Counted from the first letter of the stretch, positions 40,451 to 54,019 are shown. The stretch: 64,000 bases of DNA from Basidiobolus meristosporus CBS 931.73 (GCA_002104905.1 MCFE01000261.1:45623-109622); one strand, 5' to 3'. Numbers and translations are program-made. Notes: generated by a model from the sequence alone, not told the origin.

Positions 40451-41905
40451 GAGTGAACAGCATTGATTGGCAAGAATTGCAGCTTTTTTCTCACACTTGC
40501 TTGTCTCTGGCTTGGGTATGCTTTTTTCCCTTTACCTTTCCTTTATCACTGCTAGGTCTCTTACTGCTACTTTGGCTGAGTGTGTCTTATATTGCACTAT
40601 GCTTTCTCCTGGATAAATGCTGCTCAGATGCATCTGTTTTGGCCTACCTGTCTCTTGCTGGCACTCTATGGGCAGCATGGTGCTACTTTTCTGCTTGTTG
40701 TGAGCTTTCAGTCCATGCTGTGATGGGCTCCTGAAGTAGCTGCTTGTCTTTATCACTGCCAGATCCTTTACTGTTACTTCAACTGAGTGCTTCTTCAGTA
40801 GAACTACACTTTTTCCTGAATAAATATTAGGCTGGTGCATATGTGTCTACCTGCTTTTCCCTTAATGGCACTCTTCCAGCTACCTGATGTCTCTTTGATG
40901 CTTGTTTCAAGCTTTTGGCCCTGCTTGTTACCTGCTCTTGAGGAGGTCACTGGTTTTTAGCCATTACACCCTTGTTCTTCTCCTTCTGATAGCTTCTGCT
41001 ATTCTTACTGTACTTTTTAGCATAGCAATGCTGGCCTAAAATATGTTTGCTTGTTATAATCCTAGAAAATGCTTATGGAGCAAGTCAAGCACATCCTGCT
41101 TGGCCTTGAGTTTCTGATGGTGCCATGATATGCCAGCCTTAAGGTGTTGGCAACCTAGTCTTCTAATGGCCTCCTGAAGATTAGCCTGCACTTCATCATT
41201 GAAATCAACAACTTCACAGATCTTTGATCTTTTTTGATTTTTAGGCTTTAGTATAATACTCTATTTTCTCCCTCCCATGCTGTGATTGGTTCTTCTGTAG
41301 GCTTCATCTTTGGGCACTGTTGTTATGCTTGAGAGACTGTGTGGTGTTCCTTAGCTTGTACATCAGAAAATGGCACAATTCTTGGCTGTAACATTGAGCT
41401 TCTCAAGCTCCATCTTTGCAGCGGAGATAATACTTCTGCTGCCTGGGATATCAATTGCTCTACACCATTTTTCTGCTCATGCTGTTTCAGGACTATTTCC
41501 TGATTTTTCTGGGCCATTGCATCTATCCTATCAGCCACTGCCTCTAATTGCCTCATTGATACTGTGGTAAGAGCTGACACATATTAGCTAACTCAAGTGG
41601 TGGTGATGTTATCATAGCTGCTTGCTGGTCTTCAATTGAAGGTGATGCATTTGCTGTATTCTCATCTGCCTCAGCAATATGGTCAGCTTGCGGCTGTGCA
41701 GGGATTTTTAACTGCCTACTTGACTACAAGCTTGAGGAGTCTGCATTTTTACATTCAGTGGGCACACTTTCCACAGGGCCTTTTTGGGATGCAGCCCCAC
41801 TTGTTGCACTGAATGTAAAAGCAAGCTGTTATCCAACTGTTCTTCTGCTGCTACCAGTGGTGGGGTTTGGTTGGGTGCCAGACAACTTTGCATTATATTT
41901 GTGGC
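40451..41905 (-). pseudogene. CACTA copy 3: accessory gene, decayed
   Basis: Minus-strand accessory gene in the same order as copy 1. The N-terminal part is near 41705-41893 ('TQPNPTTGSSRRTVG' and 'GPVESVPTE' by frame), followed by the helical segment at 41323-41580 ('MRQLEAVADRIDAMAQKNQE', 'VEQLISQAAEVLSPLQR'). Then comes the middle part (41040-41240), and a tandem repeat of about 207 bp at 40560-40850. The C-terminal part seen in copy 1 is missing. Several stops. Confidence 0.6.
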
Positions 41906-43060
41906 ATATATATAAGAAGTGAGTCATACTAAAGGGAAACAGTGCTTCATTAATGTGTGTATACGGAGCCACAACTCTATTTACAATTGCTACTATGGCT
42001 GATCATCATTGAATCATACATTTGTGTAGGTATAATGTCTCAAATACAAGACTACCTTAAATTCACACTGGTATCTGGGCCTAAATCACTGTCCAACCTG
42101 GATAGCTACCAGTATCTATTGCTGGACAAATTTGATATACTTTCTAGCAGGATATCAATAAATGGGTGTCATATCAAAGCACATATTATGATATGCATTG
42201 GATATACCAGCTATCAGGATAATAGCTGGCTTTTCTGGGCACAATGAGCAGTATTGCTGTCAAACATGTGAGATCCAGGGGACCTACTCCATAACTTACG
42301 CACATTATCAGTACCAAAACACCAACAGTGAGAACTTCATCTTTCTGCAGAGAGAATGTACACAAGATAGCATGCAATTGCAGCAAAGCTTTTAGATACC
42401 AGAGAAGTATGAAAGAATTGGCAAAATACCACAGAGTATCCACTACCCTGGGTACTTGTCACAGGCTCCAATCAATATTCATGCACATATTCAACAATAA
42501 TTGTGCTAGGACTGGATGAACTGGATAGATATTTATTCAAGTGGCCTTATGAGGCCACTTCTACCAAGAGTACATTGGAAGCATTAGGAGTCATATGTGG
42601 AGATTGTAGGAATAATTATCCAGAAGCAGATCACCAATATCAACTTGACACATCTACAGCTTTTGTGCAAAGAGTTTATGACAGAATTTGAATGACTATG
42701 TTACAAGCATAAGGCTGAGCATGTAGATTGTTGCTGCTAATGTATTGATTTGTTACTCCATCTTTCTTGGTGTTTTGAAAATAGTGGACATTGCTTTACC
42801 TTTTGGGAATTTCCTATAGAGCAGATATGTGGGGAGCAAGGAAGTCAAGTCCAGTTGCTAGTACTACCATATCCCTATCTCATCAAGAATAGTATCTTAA
42901 AGTTCATCATGAGTGTCTTGAGTTGGCGCATAAAGAACCGCCAGGAAGAGTTGGAAAATACTGAGGACAGATGTGCATATAGAGACACCTGTTTCTATGG
43001 CATTTTAAAGCTATGCAGCCACAATGCATGGGTAATCAGTTAAGTAATGGAAAGTTGTGT
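41906..43060 (+). pseudogene. CACTA copy 3: Tnp2 transposase with its N-terminal half deleted
   Basis: After the divergent promoter (TATATATAAGAAGTGAGTCA), sequence jumps at about 42065 directly to the 'SGPKSLSNLDSYQYLLLDKF' segment, so the zinc motif and catalytic first half are gone. It then continues with 'GHNEQYCCQTCEIQGTYSIT' (the conserved 'GF.GH....C..C' Tnp2 region), 'KSTLEALGVICGDCRNNYPE' and the C-terminal 'WRIKNRQEELENTEDRCAYR'. Frames are interrupted. This is the only copy here showing the gene's 3' end. Confidence 0.65.
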
Positions 43061-43720
43061 TGGGTGCAATCAGCAACTAATTTTTATTAGTAAAACTCTA
43101 CTAAAGTATGCTGAGTTTCTCTTGGTCATAAACTAATTTCTATACTATTTAATATGAAATTCACACAAACCTAAGCTAAAATGCACCTATAAGGGGGACT
43201 AGAATCCTTCAGGGCAAAGGAATATATTGGCCAAGTACCAAAAATCTCTTGGCTGACATTCAGGAGGTATTCATGGCAGAAGTGGTGGCAACCAAGCATA
43301 TACCTGCAAGATGTATAGGTTACCAGCAATACATGGTATATGGCAACTTTGCAAGTATCACACTTAAAAGCTGTAAATTGAGGTGATAGTAATATGCCAA
43401 TTGTGGCAGGTGTGCATATTAGTAGAGGTTGGTAAACAGGAGACAGTAGTATTTTGTGATTTGAACTACATGTGGAATACCCAAGGTAGTAATGGGTAAG
43501 AAAATAAAGAGGAGTGATACTTCAGTGGAATATATGAATTGTTAAAGGGGAGGTAGAAAAAGGAAATATTATTTGGAAAGTTAGTACAGTATCATTATAT
43601 TGAGTCAGCTGTAGGTTGCAATACTGCTGTAATAGTGCCATCAAAGGCTTGCAATGAAGCCATCTAAACACCCTCAAGTTTTTCTCCATATAAGGCAATT
43701 GAATTTACTTGGGGGTTAGA
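43061..43720 (+). repeat. CACTA copy 3: 3' non-coding region
   Basis: Homologous, reversed, to 16970-18246. It lacks the 547-bp LTR present there, and so gives the pre-insertion state with a single CCTTG. No frame. Confidence 0.6.
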
Positions 43721-44039
43721 TCCACTCAAATAGTTGCAGAGCTCACTAAGACTGCAACAATGCATGCTACTCTAGGCAAAACACTGTGCAAACACTGTTA
43801 TGTTTTTTAATTTTATTTGGCGGTAAAATTAGCCAAACACTATTGTGATCTTGACATAAGATTGTGTAGATGTTCACAAAATCCAAGCCACCAGCATTAT
43901 AGCAGTCTGCTTACAGATCTTGATTGCTGATCTGGATTGGATCCACCCACAGGACCAAATTATTTTTTATAGGGGTCACATGACAAATAGGTTTTTGAAG
44001 GCCTTTAGACAGGATCATCATAATTATTTCTCATAGAGT
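43721..44039. other. Unassigned DNA, possible CACTA end
   Basis: No frame and no match found elsewhere in the window. CACTATTGTGATC at about 43846 is the sort of motif expected at a CACTA end, but no partner end was found, so this is not called a terminus. Confidence 0.25.
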
Positions 44040-44159
44040 CATAAAAGTGGCTGTTCTCATGCTGGTAATTCTTCTTGGCTATTGTTGGATTTCACCTGTT
44101 CTGGGCTGACAGTGTCTATTGGTGCAAATAGCTGCCTCTTTCTCATGCTTCCTTCTCTC
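44040..44159 (-). pseudogene. CACTA accessory gene fragment
   Basis: About 120 bp matching 22921-23040 of copy 1 (GGTAATTCTTCT.GGCTAT, TTTCACCTGTTC, CATGCTTCC), the region around the accessory gene's C-terminal third. It is cut on the right by a copia-B LTR fragment. Confidence 0.5.
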
Positions 44160-44375
44160 TGTAGCAATTTAAGCAGTGATTTGAATATAAGGAACTTTAA
44201 GAAATAGTAATAATGCTTCAACTGTTGCTTATTCATACAGAGGAACAGTATTTATACCTTTGTAGAAGTAATACAGCTGTAACAATAAGTCAGGAGGGTT
44301 CCTTAACAATCAGGAGCACTCTGTAACAGTTCCAGAGTAGTACATAATGTTTAGTAAGTATGTTAATTTGATTTC
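44160..44375 (-). repeat. Copia-B LTR fragment (about 216 bp)
   Basis: Starts TGTAGCAATTTAAGCAG (intact: TGTTGCAATTTAAGAAG) and follows the copia-B LTR in reverse orientation until it is cut by the 547-bp-type LTR at 44376. The missing rest does not reappear after that LTR, so DNA was lost at this junction. Confidence 0.7.
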
Positions 44376-44902
44376 TGTCATGATCACATGACATCCCTGG
44401 TCTCTGGTGCTCAAGCTAAATCAAGTTGCTGAAGAAATTCCAGTTCCTTCTAGAAAGTTGTACTACATTCTAGCAACTTCTGGAAAGTTGCAAGTCAATG
44501 TTACATAATTGAACATTCTATAGACGCTCCCCTTTGGAATTTGAGTAGCCAGATACCATATATTGTAATTGCATGTCACATAACCTAGTCACATGATCAG
44601 CTAACCCCTAGCATATCTCATGCGGTATTCTAGACTGTTCTTTAGTATATTTCTACCTTGGCACACTTACTGTGCCTTATTCTAGAGCCCCATCAGTATT
44701 AGCCAATATCTCTTGGCATCCATAATGCCAATAAGTATAAATAGTCCTTTCCCCCTTATGTATTCCTCAGCCTGATAAATACAGGTCTTGAATAAACTGC
44801 CTTGTATTGGAGATCCTCCTTGCCTTGTTGATCCACACATAAGTCCTTTCTTAGTCTTGCCTTGCCTAGCTCTACTCTCCTGCCTTATGTCTTTTTATAA
44901 CA
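44376..44902 (+). repeat. Second copy of the 547-bp LTR family (527 bp)
   Basis: TGTCATGATCACATGAC to TTTTTATAACA, aligned along its length with 17200-17746. It contains TATAAATA at 44736-44743, a likely promoter. The flanks (ATTTC and CATTC) do not match as a target duplication, in line with the loss of DNA on the left. Confidence 0.75.
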
Positions 44903-45685
44903 CATTCTTCATTTTTGCGCTTAATGTCTTCACAGATCTTCAATCTCTTTTTATTTTGATGCTTGTGTATAAAGATAACAGTCTCTCCCTATCATGCTGC
45001 AATATGCTTTTCTGTGGACTATATCACTGGGCAATATTATTTTGCTTCAAAGACTGTATGGTGTTCCTCTGCAATTAAAATGGGAAATAGTACAGCTCTT
45101 TGATGTGATATTGAGCTACCTAAAGTCCTTCTTTGCAGCTTGGATACTGTATTTTCTACCTGGGATATTAATTGCACCATATGCATCATCTGCCCATCTA
45201 GTCTCTGGACTATTTCCAGATTTCCTTGGGCCATTGCTTCTATTCTATCAGCAACTGCTCCTAGTTGCTTCATCAATACTTTGATATGAGCTGACAATAT
45301 ACTTGCAAATACCATTGGTGGAGATGTTATGATGGTCATTTGCTGGTCCTCCACTGGAGGTTTGGCATTTACTTCATTCTCATCTGCCCAAGTATAATGG
45401 TTAGCTTATGGGTCTGCAGAGATTCTCAGTTGCCTACTTCATTGAGAACTTGAGGAGTTTGCACTGTTATCTACAGTGGGCTCACTGTCAGCAGGGTCTT
45501 CTTTGGAGGTAGTCCCACTTGTTGCATTGAATGTGAAAGCAAGCTTTTGTGCAACCATTTTGCTGCTGATGTTTGAGGTGGGGCCTACTTGGGAACTGGA
45601 AAACTTTACTTTAGTTCTTGGAAGCACATATATATGAAACTGAGTCAAACCAGAAGAAAAATAGTGTTATATATTGATGTGCATC
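44903..45685 (-). pseudogene. CACTA copy 4: accessory gene, N-terminal half
   Basis: Minus strand: N-terminus near 45629 ('LPRTKVKFSSSQVGPTSNIS'), Ala/Ser/Thr-rich continuation, then 'MKQLGAVADRIEAMAQGNLE' and 'MVQLISQVENTVSKLQRRT' at about 45037-45354, which is the most readable version of the predicted coiled coil. It ends where the 527-bp LTR begins. Confidence 0.6.
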
Positions 45686-46054
45686 TGTTGAGATATTGGA
45701 CTATTTGGTATCATTCAGCAGCTGAAAATTTACTTAACAATTCTGGACTAGTCTTGGTCACTGTGGGACTAACTTACAGCTCTAACTTTGCCACTTTCTT
45801 CAGATGTATGATCTTATGATTATTCCCTTATAGTCAGTATCAAATTAGCACTATTATTAAACATTATGCACTAACCCTGAAACTGTTACAGAATGCTCCT
45901 GAATATTGAGAAGCCCTCCTTACTTAGTGTTATGGCTGTATTACTTCTACAAAGGTATAAATACTGTGCTTCTTTATTAATAAACAACAGTTCAACTACT
46001 ATCACTATTTCTTGAAAAGTTCCTTATATCCAAGTCACTTCTTAGACTGCAACA
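45686..46054 (+). repeat. Solo copia-B LTR (369 bp), plus orientation
   Basis: Same length and ends (TGTTGAGATATTGG to AGACTGCAACA) as the LTRs of the full element, with more substitutions. Flanks GCATC and GTAGC agree at three of five positions, so the target duplication has decayed or the edges are altered. Inserted in the divergent promoter of CACTA copy 4. Confidence 0.82.
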
Positions 46055-47998
46055 GTAGCTGATGCCAAGGCTGCATTTATAATGCTTAACATGGTAGGTC
46101 ATGATTCTTGCTTTCTTGTGGGCTTAATGTCTTAAATATAAGACTGTCTTAAATATAAGACTGTCTTAAAATCATCTGAGTATAAGAAAAAAGATACACA
46201 ATAGTGCTAGGTTATTGAGTCTCAAGCTGTTTCCTCCATGGATAAGACTACCTGGATTCAATGCAATAAGAGAAGGGAAAAACAATCATGTGACTATTGT
46301 AACAAGCTTCTCAACCATGAAGCATGCAGACAGCATAAGAAGTAACACAAGGATCATGGCTAGTGTTTTGCCACACAAGTCATATTTACTACTGTATCAA
46401 TAATATCTTTCCAGCCACTTAATACCTCAAAAATGGCACCTAGCTATACTTGTCACCTTCAGCTAACTAAGTTGGAGGAGCTTGTGAAGCCATTTGGCTC
46501 ACCTCAGCCTTCTGAACACAGCACAAACAGTGCAAAAGACTCCCTGATGGATTGTGATTCAAGCTCCCCTCACCACAGTATCCTGCATGAGTCCAGCAAA
46601 AGTTCAGTATGTGATGAGACAACTCCTGCAGAAAAATGCAAGAATACTTTATGGGGCCTATTCAGCCCAGTAATTCACTTGCTGGCAAATGATGCAATGT
46701 TTGGGCTAGAGAGTAGGCATACTTCCACCAATATCAGTAACAAGGGCTTAGAGGATTTGGATATTTCTTGCCACAACCATTCCAGTTTGCATACCATGCA
46801 CTTGGTATAATTGGAAAGCTGTTATGCAGCTGGTAACATGCAGCGCAGAGACCAATCTGATACCAGAATGTGTTAACAATTGCGTAACATTGACATCAGA
46901 AAATGCTACCATTGCAAGGTGTCCAACTTGTCATGAATACACCACTGAATGAGGAAACATTGTTTACACCGCAGATATATTCCAGTAATACCCTATCTAA
47001 AGATGCTCATGCATTCTCATAAGTAGAGCAAAGCTCAAAAGCACCACATTCAGTATCAGTCAGGCATAGGCATTTCCAATATGTTTGATAGCAATTATGA
47101 CAAACAGCTAAGAAGCAAGGGCTACTCTGAAGGTATATACTAGTAAATGAATGTCATGTCAAAGTGCAAACTATTAGCTGCATTCAAGATACCCCAGCCC
47201 TCAGCAAGGTGGCCAGCATTTCTGGGCACAATGGATGGAATTGCTGTCAAATATGTGAGACTCAGGGGATTTACTCATAACACACATACATTCCTGTTAT
47301 CCAGACACCAATTATAGGAACATCATTGTCTCACAGAGAGAATATATAGAAGTCAGCATGCAACTGCAACTAAGCTGGTAAGCTACAAGCCATTGGCCAG
47401 AATACAGCATTAATCAAAGCCAGTGGTACTAAGGATTGAGGGAATCTGTTGGAGCAAATGCTCTCTGCTGGGAATATTGAGTTTACTCTTCAGCAATATC
47501 CCAATGCCAATGACAAAGTTGTACACCAGGTATTTCAAGTTAAGTGAGGCCTGTGAGATACTGGAAAATTTTGGAAGAATTGATAAGAAAATACAGTGTA
47601 TCTGCTACCCAAGGTACTTCTCACAAGCTCTAATCAGTATTCAAATGCAAATGAATTGATTCAAATGCAAGGACTGGATGAGCTGGATATGTGTTTACTT
47701 ACGTGGCCTTCTGAAGCAACTTCTACACAGAGTACATTGGAATCATTGGGACAAATATGTTGACTTTGAAGGAACATTTATCTACAGGTAGACCACTAAT
47801 GCAAAATTTAAACACTTACAGCTTTTAGGCAAGGAGTCCAACACAGTATATGAATTGCTATACTACAATAATAAAGCTGAATGTGTAGATCTATGCTGCT
47901 ACTGTGTTTATTCTCTACTCCATATTGCTTGATGTGTGGAAAATGATTGGCCTTGCTTCTGCTTTTGAGGGTTTCCAATGGGGTGGATGTGTTAGATA
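46055..47998 (+). pseudogene. CACTA copy 4: Tnp2 transposase, decayed
   Basis: The Cys/His motif near 46290 reads CDYCNKLLNHEACRQHKK. Then follow 'TLWGLFSPVIHLLANDAMFG', 'TNISNKGLEDLDI', the CPTC knuckle near 46920, the 'GHNGWNCCQICETQGIYS' segment near 47230 and later parts to about 47990. Stops and frameshifts throughout. About 200 bp around the 'ILINLNLSP' segment seem to be missing. It is the most diverged of the copies. Confidence 0.65.
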
Positions 47999-50340
47999 TG
48001 TCAAGACCATAAAAAAGTATGAATACTACTTTTACATTCAATATATCATTAAGTGAAGACCACATAGTCTACTTGCTGTCCCAATCACTTCTAGTATCTT
48101 CTGGACTCTTACAATGGGCTATGAGCTCCAAGCTGTCTCTCTCTGGGATGTCTACAGCTGCTATTACTACAATTTTGCTGTTGGCTGAAACGTTAGATGG
48201 ATCTGACTATCAAGTTTGGAAGGTGAAGATAAAGAAAGAAAAAAGTGCCTTTAACTGCATTTGCCTCAATGCCAAAGACAAATTGCTAATTCAATGCCCA
48301 CAAGCAAAAACCATAAAGCATACCTGGAGGGCATTAAAAGACACACACCAGTGATGTTTGGCTGCCAAGAAAATGTAACTTAGACAAATGTTTTGTTCTA
48401 TAAAGATTCTGCCAGGCAAAGAAATGAAAAATCCAATCAACAGAATTACCTTGCTTGTTGATAAGATGGAATCTGTGGGCATACCAACCACTGATGAGGA
48501 TATGATAGTTACCATCCTGAATAGCCTGACAAACTGGTTTCAGGGTCTTGCATCCGCCTTAGAGTTCAGTGCCAAAGATGTGACCTTAATTACATATATG
48601 GAAGGCTCCTGGAGGAAGAATTAGGAAAATCAGGCACCAATAACAAGGAAAATGACAATGCTTTCATAAGCATTGATAACCAGCAAAGAAGGTACTCAAG
48701 ACCCTTTAAAGGCAACAGCAACCTATTTTGCAACAACTGCAAAAGGAAAGAATGCACATCAGTGTGGTGCTTCAGAAAGAGAGATAATCTGCAAAAGAAG
48801 CCTGAATATGGAAATGCTGTAACAATAGAAGATACATATATTGTAAATGCGCTAAATATGACCACAAAAAAGGTTTCTCAGATCTGGTACATTAACTTTG
48901 TAGCATCTCAACATTTTACACACCAAAAAAAACTATGTATACAATATCAAGACATTTAAGTTAAGAATCCATGGGTGGCAATAAAACACTTGTTGTAGTG
49001 GGGGATAGTAACTATCCAAGTAAAATTTGAAAGCAGTGAAGGAGGCCATACACTGACCTTTAAAGAAGTACCCTATGTACCAGAAATAGTCAAGAACCTA
49101 CTCTTTGCAAGCCTGGCAACAGCAGAATTACTCAGTTTCAGCATTGACAGATCTGGATGCATGATCACTGATCAAAATGATGCTCATATTGCTTTGGTAT
49201 TAGAGATCAGAAATTGTATATATTGACTTATATTCCATCATATCTGGAAGTCAATATAAGTAACTTAAATGAAGAACCACTAATGCTTTGGCACAGGAGA
49301 TTTGAACATATCAATTTTGATTATTTGCACAAAATGATTAAATACCAGCTAATTTTTGGTGTAAAGATTGACCACTCCCAGCTAATTTGGAGTACTCTGG
49401 AGCCTGCATATATTAAAAACAAGCCAAAAAATTGTTTAAGGTCTCAGTGTTAATCAAAACTAAGAAAAGTTAGAACTAATTCACTCAGAACAGTGTAGAC
49501 CTATACAAAATGCAACATCAGGCAGGATGAAGTATATAATCACTTACAAGATACACTTTGATTTACTTCATAGATAGAATGGTAGAAGCCCTGTCTAAGC
49601 TCAGGGGGCTTAAAGTTGCAGTAGAGAGAGAAACTGGTGAAAAAATCAAGAAGATATGCTCTGACAATGATGGAGAATATACCTCAAAACTCTTCATCTG
49701 CTTCTGATTAATTCATGGAATAAAGCAAGAGACTACTGTACCATACTCCTCACAGAAAAATGGAGTAGCAGAATATGCAAACAGATCAATAATGGATATG
49801 GGATGATCTAGGGTTCATGATCAAAATTATCCTATGATTTTGGGGCAGAATCAATTGTCACAGCTGTAACCCTTAAAAATAGGAGTTATAACAAGATACC
49901 TCTAATTTTACTCCATTTGAAGCATGGTATGGATACAGACCAAGTACAGAACATCTGCAAATATTTGGGTGCATAGAAGATGCTAGACTACTTCCTGGGA
50001 ATCAGTCAAAATATGAGCCAACAAGTGTAAAATGCATACTTTTGGGCAACTGCAATGAGAGTAAAGCATGCAGACTCTACAATACTAAAGCATAGAGGCT
50101 GAGCAAGTCTAGAGATTTGTTGCTTGGTGAAAATGCAAAATTTCACAAAAATGACATCAGATGAAGACAAAACCTGAACTGAGCTCTACCAATTGTCAGG
50201 ATTGAATTAGAACAAAACAATGAGAATCATATCACTCTAAAAGACTTACAACTATGGTTTGGCCGGAATCAGTGCCTAGATATATCCCAGAAGTGATCAT
50301 TTCAGTATCAAAAGCCAGGAGATCCAACCAGATAAGAAAT
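47999..50340 (+). mobile_element. Copia-A copy, plus strand, 5' LTR truncated, 3' half lost
   Basis: Begins with the last 117 or so bases of a copia-A LTR (AAGTATGAATACTACTTTTA...ACTCTTACAA), then the altered primer site GGCTATGAGCTCCAAGCTG. The pol frames follow: gag ('MSSKLSLSGMSTAAIT'; 'IPTTDEDMIVTILNSL'), protease ('IWYINFVASQHF' for WYIDSGASQHF, Asp-Ser lost), GAG-pre-integrase, integrase ('KKICSDNDGEYTS') and a linker up to 'RRSNQIRN'. It is then cut at 50340 by the next copia-A copy on the other strand. Confidence 0.78.
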
Positions 50341-51382
50341 TGTTGTAAGAGTCTGGGAGATATTGGAAGTGACTGGGAGGACTAGTAGATTATGTGGTTT
50401 TCACTTAAAGATTTTTTGAATGTAAAAGCAGCATTAATACTTTTACATATTCTAGACATAACAAACAAATAGAATAGGCTAAGGAAGTTCCTAAGAACAT
50501 GTGTGCAAAGTTTGGGCTGTTTGGACAACTTTGAAAAGTTTCATGTTCTGGGTACCTGGTATTTTGGTGAAAATATTCTAAGTAAATCCCAACAAGGACT
50601 TTGGTCAGTATTCTCTAGGATTTGAAGGTAATGATCTAAGTGACCAAGTTAGTTGAACATTTAGGCGGAATTGCAAATTTCTCACAACACTACCACTCAG
50701 CTAAATGTTCACACTGACTAGTGCTAATTTTGACCTAAGATATTCAAACTTTTCTCTAGCTAATGGTTTGGTAAATATGTCTGCAATCATTTCATCTGAA
50801 GGACAGTAAACTTAGCTTACTACATTATTCTCTATAGCTTCATGTATGAAATGATGTCTAATATCTATGTGCTTAGTTCTAGCATGAAAAGTTAGATTTC
50901 TAACTTGTTGTACACATCCATGATTATCTTTAAATAAGGTAATAGGAGTTTTTGATATTGGCATAAATCTGTAACAAGCTTTCTTAACCACATTGCATTT
51001 TTTGTAACTTCACAGGCTGCCATATACTCTGCTTATGTGGTAGAAAGTACTACAGTTGGTTGCTTTTTACAGTAAAGAAAGGCATATCCAGTGGTGGATC
51101 TTGTGTCTTCCAAATTTTGTCCCCAATCAGTATCAGAGTATCACACAAGATCCTGTTCTGAGTCCTAATAAGTATATCTTAAGTAGATGTCAGAAGTTTC
51201 TCTAGGTATCTAAAAATCTGCTTAATTGCTGCAATAAGATCAGATACATAGTTCTGATTATGTTGGCTGGCAACTCCCACTGAATATGATATATCTGGAC
51301 GTGTTCCAAGCATGATATACATCAGACTGCCAGCCATTGATTGATAAGAAAAGTCAGGGCTTTCAGATTGCCCAAAGCTCTC

Positions 51383-51943
51383 TTAATTTGGTTGAGTTTT
51401 GGCCAAGTTAAGGTTTGTCTCCATTGGGGTAGCTGCTGGTTTACAGTCTTCCATTTGGTACCTCTTTAGAATATTGTGAGTATACTTGGATTGGCTTAGG
51501 GTTATAGTCTGGGTACTTCTGTCTATGGAGACCTTAATCCATAAGTAGCAACTGAGTTCTCCCAGATTGAACATCTTGAACTCCTTAGATAGGCTGTATT
51601 TAGTCTCTTCCAATGTTGTTTGATTATAGGTGGCTATAATAAGATCATCCACATATAGAGCCAATAGATGTGGACTTTCTCTATCTGGCTGATAGTATAT
51701 ACTATAGTCAGCATTACTCCTTTTTGAACTCAGAGATTCCAAATAAGAATCTATCCAGTAATTCCACGCTCCTGGTGATTGTTTGAGACCATAAAGAGAC
51801 TTTTTAAGCTTGCAGACTAAATGGGGGTTATCTTGGTCAACAAACCCATCAGTCTGACTCATATACATGTTGACATCAGGTTCTCCATTCACAAATGCAG
51901 CTTTTACATCCATGATGACTGAAACACTTATATTTGGCAGCAA
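51383..51943 (-). pseudogene. Copia-A RT fragment, 186 codons open
   Basis: Contains 'MDVKAAFVNGEPDVNMYMSQ', 'LVCKLKKSLYGLKQSPGAWN', an intact YVDD box ('LLALYVDDLIIATYNQT') and 'LGELSCYLWIKVSIDRSTQT'. It keeps the RT catalytic residues that copia-B has lost, but the surrounding gene has stops, so no enzyme is expected. Confidence 0.75.
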
Positions 51944-53098
51944 TAGCCAATATTAATCTGATGGAATTAAACTTGGCTACCAGTGCAAAGGTCTTGGTAT
52001 TGTCAAGTCCATTTGTTTGAGAGTATACTCTGGCCACAGTCTTGCTTTGTGTCTTACAATTGTACCATCAGCCTTGAACTTTGTCTTGAAGACCTATCTG
52101 CATCCAATTGATATTTGGTTGATTGGTAATTTCACTAAGTTCCAAGTTTGATTATCCATCAGGGCCTGATATTCCTCAGTCATTGCAGATCTCCAAAACC
52201 TTCTCTAAGGGCTATCAAGGGCCTCTTTTACAGTCTAGGGCTCATCAATATGGATGGAATAGATATAAGCTAAGTTTGTACCCTCATTGATATAGTAATT
52301 TGGGCTATTTCTTGTCAATTGGATCTCCAGGCATTTGAAACTGGAATGATCACTTCTGGATTTTTCTAGGCACTACCTCAGTGTGAACCATGGTTGTAGA
52401 GTCCTCTGGAGAGAAAAAGTTTTCATTGTTTTGCTCTGATTCAATCCTGACAATTGATGGACTTGAGATCAGATTTGTGTCATCAGCTGATGTCATTTTT
52501 TGTTAAAATTTTGAGTTTTCATCAAACAACACATCCCTGGACTTGATTAGCCTCCTTGTTTTGGTACTGTAGAGTCTGTATGCATTACTCTCATTGCAGT
52601 AGCCCAAAAATATGCATTTTACACTTCTTGGCTCATTTCTGGCCAGTTTTTTGGCAAATGCTGTACACTCAAATATTCTTAGATGTTCTGCACTTGGGCT
52701 GTATCCATACCATCCTTCAAAAGGAGTAGAAGCACAAAGTATTTGGTTATAACTCCTATTCTTAGGGTACACAGCTCTGGCAACTGATTATGCCCAAAAA
52801 TCATAGGATAATCTTGATCATGGATCATATACCTTGCTGTATTGATTAGTGCTCTGTTTGCATACTCTGCTACTTCATTTTGCTGTGGGGAGTATGGTAT
52901 AGTAGTTTTTTGCTTTATCCCATGAATTTTGCACAAGTAGATGAAGAATTTGAGGTATATTCTCCACTATTGTCACATCATGTTTTCTTGATTTTCCCAC
53001 TAGTTTCTCTCTTCACCATGGCTTTAAGCTCCCTGAAATTAGACAGAGCTTCTTCCTTTCTCTCCATGAAGTAGACCCACATGTATCTTGTATAATCA

Positions 53099-53680
53099 TC
53101 AATGAAAGTGATTAAATACTTCATCCTGCCTAAGGATAAATTTTGCATAGGTCCACACAGATCTGAGTGAATTATATCTAATTTTTTTCTTAGTCTTGAT
53201 CAACACAGAGCTCTTCAAGAGTTGTGTGACTTGTTTCCCATATATGCAGGCTTTACAGTGCTCCAAATCAGCTGGGGGATCACTTGTTACTCTGGAAATT
53301 AGCTGGTCTTTGATCATTTTGCGCAAATAATTAAAATTGATGTGTCCAAATCTCCTGTGCCAAAGCATTGGTGTTTCTTCATTTGAGTTACTTATATTGG
53401 CTTCCAAATATGATGGAATATAAGACAACTTGTATAGACTCTGATCTTTAGTACCCAAAGCGATATGTGCACTATTTTGATCAGTGATCTTGCATCCAGA
53501 ATTGTCAAAGCTGAAACTGAGTCTTTTGGCTGTGGCCTTACTCACAGTAAGTAGGTTCTTGGCTATTTCTGGCACATAGAGTACTTCTTTAAAGGTCAGT
53601 GTATGGCTTCCTTCACTGCTTCTGAGGCTTACTTGAATAGCTCCTTCTCCCACTGCATCAAGTGTTCTGTTGTCATCCAT
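53099..53680 (-). pseudogene. Copia-A protease/GAG-pre-integrase fragment, 193 codons open
   Basis: 'RTLDAVGEGAIQVSLRSSEG', 'VLYVPEIAKNLLTVSKATAK', 'MLWHRRFGHINFNYLRKMIK' and 'EHCKACIYGKQ' are the spacer and HHCC zinc-binding region preceding integrase. The protease active site lies just upstream in another frame. A frameshift ends the frame at the start of the integrase core. Confidence 0.7.
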
Positions 53681-54019
53681 GAAAACCTCTCTGATTGGAA
53701 TTTCTTGATATTAGGTAAAAAGTTCTTTGGGTGTGTAAAGTATTGAGATGCTCCAGAGTCAATGTACCACATCTGAGAATCCTTGTTTGTGGTCATATTT
53801 AGTACAGCTATGAATAGTCTATCTTCAGTTGTTGCAGAATTTCCATATTCAGGCTTCTTTTGCCAATTATCTCTCTTTCTGAGACACTGGTCTGATGTGT
53901 GTCCCTTCCTTTGGCAGTAGTTGCAAACAGGTTGCTATTGCCTATGTAAGGTCTTGGGTACCTCCTTTGTTGGTTATCATTGCTTATTGAGGCATCTTCT
54001 ACTTCCTTCTTATTGGTGC

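Noticed and set aside
43840-43860. CACTA terminus at CACTATTGTGATC
   Set aside because: No inverted partner or 3-bp duplication was found, and the motif is short enough to occur by chance.
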